Assembly (NCBI RefSeq): GCF_024256385.1
Contig: NZ_JAMLFW010000001.1
Coordinates: 496,001-560,000 of the forward strand
DNA from: Anatilimnocola floriformis
GTDB lineage: Bacteria > Planctomycetota > Planctomycetia > Pirellulales > Pirellulaceae
DNA length: 64,000 nt
Direction of reading: 5' to 3'
Shown here: one piece after another, positions 59,852 to 64,000 of the stretch
Numbering within the stretch: position 1 is the stretch's first letter
How the letters are laid out: every line of letters starts with the position of its first letter
The notes under the pieces: model-generated
What the model was told of the DNA's origin: nothing
Seen by the model: the letters and a program-made list of their open reading frames with translations, nothing else
Databases searched by the model: none
Translations under genes and position numbers: made by a program

Positions 59852-60907
59852 CTACGGCAGTTGGCCAAGTTCACCGCCTGCCATGGTGCCGCTCGCGGTC
59901 CATACGTCGGCGTCGACCGATTCGGTGACGAAGCGAACGCTGCCATCCGCGAGACAGGCACTCGCGCCGCCGGGGTGATAGCTGCTCGCCGGCGTGACCA
60001 GTTCCCACCATTCGGTGTTGGGGCGGAAGCACGGTTTGTTGGGCGTGAGCAGCGTATTGAATCCGTTCCGCCAGATCGAACCTTCGCGCCACGGATAGCC
60101 GCGCCAGTTCCAACCGCCGAGCGTCGGCGCCGTTTTGTAATCGATAGCCAGGAATGCGGCGCGAGCGTCAGCCGCTGTCGTTTGACTTTGCGAACCGGCT
60201 TCGTAGCAATCGCGCCGTGGATCGCGGCGGCTCGGATCGGCGCCAATGCCGTTGCAAACCTCGGCGTAGAGCAGCGTGTTGCTCGTGCCGTCGGTAATGT
60301 CGCGTAGTTTGCTCGCGTCGACCGGCTTTACGGAGCCATAGGGCGTGAAATTCGTGCCATACGGCCCATCCCAGGAGTTCTTCAACTTCACCCAACTGCC
60401 GTAGTTGGTGTGATAGTTCGTAAAGCCATACACGAGCCCTTTGAACTCATTCATTTCCGAAGGACATTTGAAAATCTTCGGCCGGATCGTCGAGCCGTAC
60501 TCGTGGTCTAGCACGCCGCTTCCCGTGCCGGAGTCGGCGCTAGCGCCGTGTGCGAATGACGAATCCATCCGGTCAGAAATGTTCTTTTGCTCAAGAGTCG
60601 GCAGCAGGTAAGCATGCGGTGAAGGGCCAAACAGCGCTGCCGTTTTCGAGCCATCGGGCAACTTGCCGAATGTCGATTCGAAGTTGTGGGTGGCCAGGCC
60701 CAGTTGCTTCAAATGATTGATGCATTGCATCCGCCGGGCCGATTCGCGAGCGGCTTGCACGGCAGGCAGCAGCAGCGCGACGAGCACGCCAATAATGGCG
60801 ATGACGACGAGTAACTCGACCAGGGTAAAACCACGAACCAGAGTGGTTCGAGACAGCTTCGCGGTGCGAAGATTGGCGACACGGCCGCCGGCATTCCACA
60901 GAAACAT
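59852..60907 (-). CDS. DUF1559 prepilin-like protein
   Basis: A 351-residue DUF1559 protein with leader [35 protein letters not shown] and the C-terminal HPGGASACLADGS (canonical H-x9-DG). The ATG at 60907 (MFLWNAGGR) is chosen since GGGAGAGG lies about 9 nt upstream; ATGs further upstream lack a good ribosome-binding site. It is followed on the same strand by a small lipoprotein gene, giving a second DUF1559-lipoprotein pair in this window. Confidence 0.9.
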   Translation of the reverse strand: MFLWNAGGRVANLRTAKLSRTTLVRGFTLVELLVVIAIIGVLVALLLPAVQAARESARRMQCINHLKQLGLATHNFESTFGKLPDGSKTAALFGPSPHAYLLPTLEQKNISDRMDSSFAHGASADSGTGSGVLDHEYGSTIRPKIFKCPSEMNEFKGLVYGFTNYHTNYGSWVKLKNSWDGPYGTNFTPYGSVKPVDASKLRDITDGTSNTLLYAEVCNGIGADPSRRDPRRDCYEAGSQSQTTAADARAAFLAIDYKTAPTLGGWNWRGYPWREGSIWRNGFNTLLTPNKPCFRPNTEWWELVTPASSYHPGGASACLADGSVRFVTESVDADVWTASGTMAGGELGQLP

Positions 60908-61103
60908 TGCGAGAGCCTCTCCCAAACTCAGCATGCCGACTCTCGCCCGGGTCGTGGTGCTGATCACAGTGCGCTCGATTATTTCGCTGAGCGCGAGCTA
61001 GGAGAGGACACTTCTTACGTTAAGAATCGCCGCCAATTCTCGCAATCCGTTTCGTGGCGAAATTGTGAGCCTAAGGGGAATTATTTTCCCGCGACTTGCC
61101 TCT

Positions 61104-61769
61104 TCAAGGTGGGAAATGTAGTGGTTCTTTCGGCAGCAGCTCGTCCAGACGCACGCGCACATCGCTTCGGGCGCTGGGTAACAATTGCAAAAACGATTCG
61201 GGCAATGGCGGCAGTTGCACGCGCTTCATCACCTGATTTAAACGGACCAGCAACCGCTGATCGTCCTTGTAGTCGTAGAGAAATCGCTCGTTGTGAAACC
61301 GCGGAATCAGCGGCGCGAGGATCTCGGTCTGCCGCGTCGCCAGGCCGTTCACATATTGCTGCACGATGACTGGATCGAGCGCCGCAAGGGCTTCGTAGTA
61401 CTTTGGTAGCAGTGACGGATCATCCACATCGAGACAGGCATCCATCAGCAGTTCGACCAAGATGTGGCCGACAAAACTGGGACGAAAGCCATCATCGGGC
61501 GCGAGCAGATCCCGAATTCGCAGCGTAAACTGCAAACTCAAATCAACAAACGCCGGCTGCGTATGAAACCAGCCGTCATCGGCGTGATGCTGCATCACGC
61601 CGCGGGCGAATGAGGCCAGCTGCGGATTCTCGTCGTTTATATGCGGTTGCGCGGTCTTCGAGCGGAGTCGCATCCGCCGATCGATCACACCGAGCCAATC
61701 GGGGGCTGCTGTCCCTGCCATGTGGTAGGGATCATGCGTAAAGAACCTGCCGTGGGCGAGATAGTTCAT
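61104..61769 (-). CDS. Conserved hypothetical protein with an AcpH-like N-terminus
   Basis: A 221-residue soluble protein, His/Asp-rich and all-helical. The start MNYLAHGRFF and the motifs GVMQHHADDGWFH, FVGHILVELLMD and LDVDDP resemble metal-dependent all-alpha hydrolases such as acyl-carrier-protein phosphodiesterase (AcpH, MNYLAH start). The match is only local, so I do not assign the activity. The family-D repeat lies 5 nt before its ATG, and it lies downstream of the carboxyltransferase gene on the same strand. Confidence 0.55.
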   Translation of the reverse strand: MNYLAHGRFFTHDPYHMAGTAAPDWLGVIDRRMRLRSKTAQPHINDENPQLASFARGVMQHHADDGWFHTQPAFVDLSLQFTLRIRDLLAPDDGFRPSFVGHILVELLMDACLDVDDPSLLPKYYEALAALDPVIVQQYVNGLATRQTEILAPLIPRFHNERFLYDYKDDQRLLVRLNQVMKRVQLPPLPESFLQLLPSARSDVRVRLDELLPKEPLHFPP

Positions 61770-61774
61770 TGATT

Positions 61775-61907
61775 GTCGCCTTTCGCTCCGCGAAAGAGTG
61801 CGTCTTTTGGCCGGCGCGGCAGATGAAAGGTTGGTTCGAGCAAAGGTTACCTCAAGAAGACGCGCCCTTTCACGGAGTGAAAGGCGACGGTGCGGAGCGA
61901 AAGTCGA
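61775..61907. repeat. Family-D inverted repeat between two genes
   Basis: Arms GTCGCCTTTCGCTCCGCGAA (61775-61806) and its mirror with ACTCCGTGAAAGG (61857-61888) pair over about 32 nt, with compensatory changes inside the inner palindrome. A third half-copy, GTGCGGAGCGAAAGTCGAC, follows at 61889-61907. It is related to the element at 36856. Confidence 0.8.
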
Positions 61908-61909
61908 CT

Positions 61910-63544
61910 CTAGACCTGAAACACACCGAGCCGATACGGCTCTTCAACGGCCTGCCGCGTGACGATCTCCAGCGATTGAATCAGCGTGTTGCGAGTTTCC
62001 GCTGGCTCGATGATCGCATCGACCCACAGCCGCGCGGCCGCGTAACGGACATCGGTTTGCCGTTCGTAATCGCCGGCTACTTGTTCGCGGAGTTGCGCGA
62101 GTTCGTCAGCGTCGGCAGTGTGCCCTTGCTTCTTCATGCTGGCGACCATCACGTCGAGCAGCGTGTTTGTCGCTTGCTGGGCGCCCATCACCGCGCAGCG
62201 GGCGTGCGGCCAGGCGAAGATGAACCGCGGGTCAAAGGCTTTGCCGCAGAGAGCGTAGTTCCCGGCGCCAAACGAGCCGCCGGTGATGAGCGTGAGTTTC
62301 GGCACGCGACTGTTGCTAACGGCGGAGACGAGTTTTGCCCCGGCTTTGATAATGCCATCGCGTTCGCTATCGCGGCCCACCATGAATCCGTTGACGTCCT
62401 GCAAAAATAGCAGCGGAATTTGATCCTGATTGCAGCTCATCACAAACCGCGCGGCTTTGTCAGCTGAGTCGACATACACCACGCCGCCGAACTGAAACTC
62501 GCCGCGGGCGGTTTTGATCCGATGCAATTGATTGGCCACAATGCCGACGGGAAAACCGCCGATCCGTGCGGTGCCGCAAACCAGCGTTTGGCCGTAATCG
62601 GCTTTGTATTCTTCGAACGACCCCGCATCGACGAACGCGGCGAGCAGATCGCGCACGTCGGTGCTGCCCTTCCGCTCGCCGCGGGCGAAAGCTTCCAGCG
62701 CAGCAACGGCAGACGAAGGTTGACGCGCTTCGCTGCGCGAAAAGGGGGGCGGCGGAACTGCGGGATCGGCCGGCAACAAGCCAACTAGTCCGCGCAGCCG
62801 TTCGAGGCAACTCGCTTCATCCTTCTCTCGATAATCGATCGTACCGCTGACGGCAGCATGCATCAGCGCGCCGCCGAGATCTTCGCTCGAGACTTCCTGC
62901 CCGATCGCACTCTTCACCAGTGCAGGACCGGCGAGATACAGGCCGGAGCCTTCCGTCATCAACAGTTTGTCGCAGAGCACCGGCAGGTAACCGCCACCAG
63001 CGACGCAGTTGCCGAGGATGGCAGCGTATTGCGAAATGCCCGCGGCCGAGATCACCGCGTTGTTGCGAAAGATCCGACCGAAGTCATCTTCATCCGGAAA
63101 GACATCTTCCTGCAGAGGCAGAAAGACACCCGCCGAGTCGACGAGATAAACGAGCGGCAGCCGATTGAGAAAAGCGATCTTCTGCGCGCGAAGAACCTTC
63201 TTGGCCGTCATCGGAAAGAACGCGCCGGCTTTTACCGTGGCATCGTTGGCGATGACCATGTGTCGGCGTCCCTTGATCAAACCCACGCCGCACACCACAC
63301 CAGCAGCCGGAGCGCCGCCCCAGTCCCGATACATTTCGAACGCGGCCCACAAACCAATCTCCAGCCACGGCGAGCCCGCATCGAGCAATTGCGCGATGCG
63401 CTCTCGGGCGGTGCCGCGTCCCTTTGCATGTTGTCGTTCAATTGCTGCAGTACCACCGCCGACGAGCAGTTGTTGCATTTGCTCGGCGAACGAAGTTTCC
63501 GCCGCTGCATCTGCGCTGGCGTCCTTAGATTTCGCTTTCGTCAT
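61910..63544 (-). CDS. Acyl-CoA carboxylase carboxyltransferase beta subunit (methylcrotonyl-CoA type)
   Basis: A 544-residue biotin-dependent carboxyltransferase beta subunit. It follows methylcrotonyl-CoA carboxylase more than propionyl-CoA carboxylase: AGVFLPLQEDVFPDEDDFGRIF, the oxyanion segments ISQYAAILGNCVAGGGYLP and SFGAGNYALCGKAFDPRF with WPHARCAVMGAQQA. The enzyme would carboxylate a branched acyl-CoA in leucine breakdown; substrate choice is inference. No biotin-carboxylase/BCCP alpha subunit lies next to it within the window; upstream DNA on this strand is the 287-nt gap before the last gene. The length is normal. Confidence 0.9.
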   Translation of the reverse strand: MTKAKSKDASADAAAETSFAEQMQQLLVGGGTAAIERQHAKGRGTARERIAQLLDAGSPWLEIGLWAAFEMYRDWGGAPAAGVVCGVGLIKGRRHMVIANDATVKAGAFFPMTAKKVLRAQKIAFLNRLPLVYLVDSAGVFLPLQEDVFPDEDDFGRIFRNNAVISAAGISQYAAILGNCVAGGGYLPVLCDKLLMTEGSGLYLAGPALVKSAIGQEVSSEDLGGALMHAAVSGTIDYREKDEASCLERLRGLVGLLPADPAVPPPPFSRSEARQPSSAVAALEAFARGERKGSTDVRDLLAAFVDAGSFEEYKADYGQTLVCGTARIGGFPVGIVANQLHRIKTARGEFQFGGVVYVDSADKAARFVMSCNQDQIPLLFLQDVNGFMVGRDSERDGIIKAGAKLVSAVSNSRVPKLTLITGGSFGAGNYALCGKAFDPRFIFAWPHARCAVMGAQQATNTLLDVMVASMKKQGHTADADELAQLREQVAGDYERQTDVRYAAARLWVDAIIEPAETRNTLIQSLEIVTRQAVEEPYRLGVFQV

Positions 63545-63744
63545 CGGATTTACCGCCTGTTGTTCATCTCATTTGGTTGATTCGAGAGCGCGCGTTCACA
63601 TTGCTCGCGCGCCAGTCACTCATTGGTGCCGATCCAGGCCCGCCGAAACATTAAAAGTCTGCATTCCGGGGCCTTTCTGCATCATTTCTAACTCTCGTCA
63701 TGATCGCGACTTACGACACAACCCGAAACGCTGTCGAGCACGAA

Positions 63745-63760
63745 TGGCACGCACCTTGCG
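63745..63760 (+). promoter_or_regulatory. Sigma-54 promoter upstream of the last gene
   Basis: TGGCACGCACCTTGCG matches TGGCACGN4TTGCW at all but the last base, with GG and GC exactly 10 nt apart. The predicted transcript start near 63771 leaves a 60-nt leader to the ATG at 63832. Confidence 0.8.
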
Positions 63761-63831
63761 AATACCTGAATTGTCGCAAACAAACAGACTCGAAGTGATT
63801 TCGAGCCAACATTTTACACGGGGATATAGTC

Positions 63832-64000
63832 ATGAAACGCTTCTGGCAAATTTCGCTTGCTACGCTTTTGAGTCTCGGTTCGTACTGCACCGCCAACGCT
63901 CAACTTTCGACGCCACCTGGCCCGCCTTCGCCGGGTAACTGTGACACGATCGTTGGCTCGGCCGGTGGTTACTACGGCAACTACGGCTGGCATGCGTCGA
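63832..64000 (+). CDS. Secreted Gly/Tyr-rich protein, cut by the window end
   Basis: Only the first 56 codons are visible. The signal peptide KRFWQISLATLLSLGSYCTANA is followed by a Pro-, Gly- and Tyr-rich mature start (STPPGPPSPGNC, SAGGYYGNYGWH). Small exported proteins of this composition in planctomycetes can be surface or cell-wall related; no function can be read. GGGGA lies upstream of the ATG. A near-perfect sigma-54 promoter precedes it, so expression is probably conditional. Confidence 0.75.
   Translation, partial: MKRFWQISLATLLSLGSYCTANAQLSTPPGPPSPGNCDTIVGSAGGYYGNYGWHAS

Noticed and set aside
1-64000. tRNA, rRNA or CRISPR
   Set aside because: I scanned the gaps for tRNA T-arm patterns, rRNA-like stretches and regularly spaced direct repeats and found none.

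Overview
The window looks like chromosomal DNA of a planctomycete, most likely of the Pirellulaceae/Pirellulales. The evidence is the gene content: four DUF1559 prepilin-like proteins, two DUF1501 proteins, a DUF1800/DUF1501 pair, a membrane Ser/Thr kinase with a zinc-ribbon N-terminus, an ECF sigma factor next to a YfbK-type VWA protein, and a small protein with an N-terminal NPYESP motif. The DNA is GC-rich. Genes are mostly short independent units on both strands. There is no rRNA, tRNA, CRISPR array, prophage or intact transposase that I can recognise. All functions are inferred from motifs and family knowledge, without database searches.

Layout. 1-12 kb: kinase, secreted SGNH-like protein, YkgJ-type Cys-cluster protein, AarF/UbiB kinase-like protein, secreted esterase, amidohydrolase, VWA protein, SUKH-like protein, EamA transporter. 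12-21 kb: His-rich small membrane protein, proC, threonine aldolase, ECF sigma factor with VWA protein, P-II protein, BON protein, VOC protein, TPR protein. 21-30 kb: DUF1559 protein plus lipoprotein, sigma-54 activator with FHA and GAF domains, YheT-type hydrolase, D-aminoacylase-like amidohydrolase, glutaredoxin-like and Cys-rich small proteins, another DUF1559 protein. 29.5-34 kb: a GlnE-like protein, ispH, a small membrane protein. 34-44 kb: SPOR-like secreted protein, DUF1501 protein, DtxR-type regulator divergent from pyrC, large secreted protein, DUF1800/DUF1501 pair, DUF559 nuclease, peroxiredoxin. 46-49 kb: outer-membrane biogenesis genes. 49-56 kb: a seven-gene overlapping operon with type II secretion/pilin traits. 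56-64 kb: RfaE-like kinase with HAD phosphatase, PilZ-like protein, def, DUF1559 protein, carboxyltransferase beta subunit, and the start of a secreted protein cut by the window end.

Most notable points. (1) The Omp85/BamA function is split over two adjacent genes: a secreted protein with five POTRA-like repeats and no barrel, then a barrel protein with no POTRA, each with its own signal peptide and Pro/Gln/Tyr-rich tail. (2) The GlnE homologue is full length, but both nucleotidyltransferase sites have lost the paired metal-binding Asp (RLQ and DLQ instead of DxD), while the P-II protein keeps its modifiable Tyr. (3) Near-consensus sigma-54 promoters precede the P-II gene and the truncated secreted protein at the right end, and a sigma-54 activator is encoded at 23 kb. 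(4) The seven-gene operon carries three GspF units, two of them fused in one 800-residue protein, with no ATPase or secretin nearby. (5) Several families of palindromic intergenic repeats have position rules: one sits just after stop codons in the sense direction, another directly abuts start codons in place of a Shine-Dalgarno sequence.
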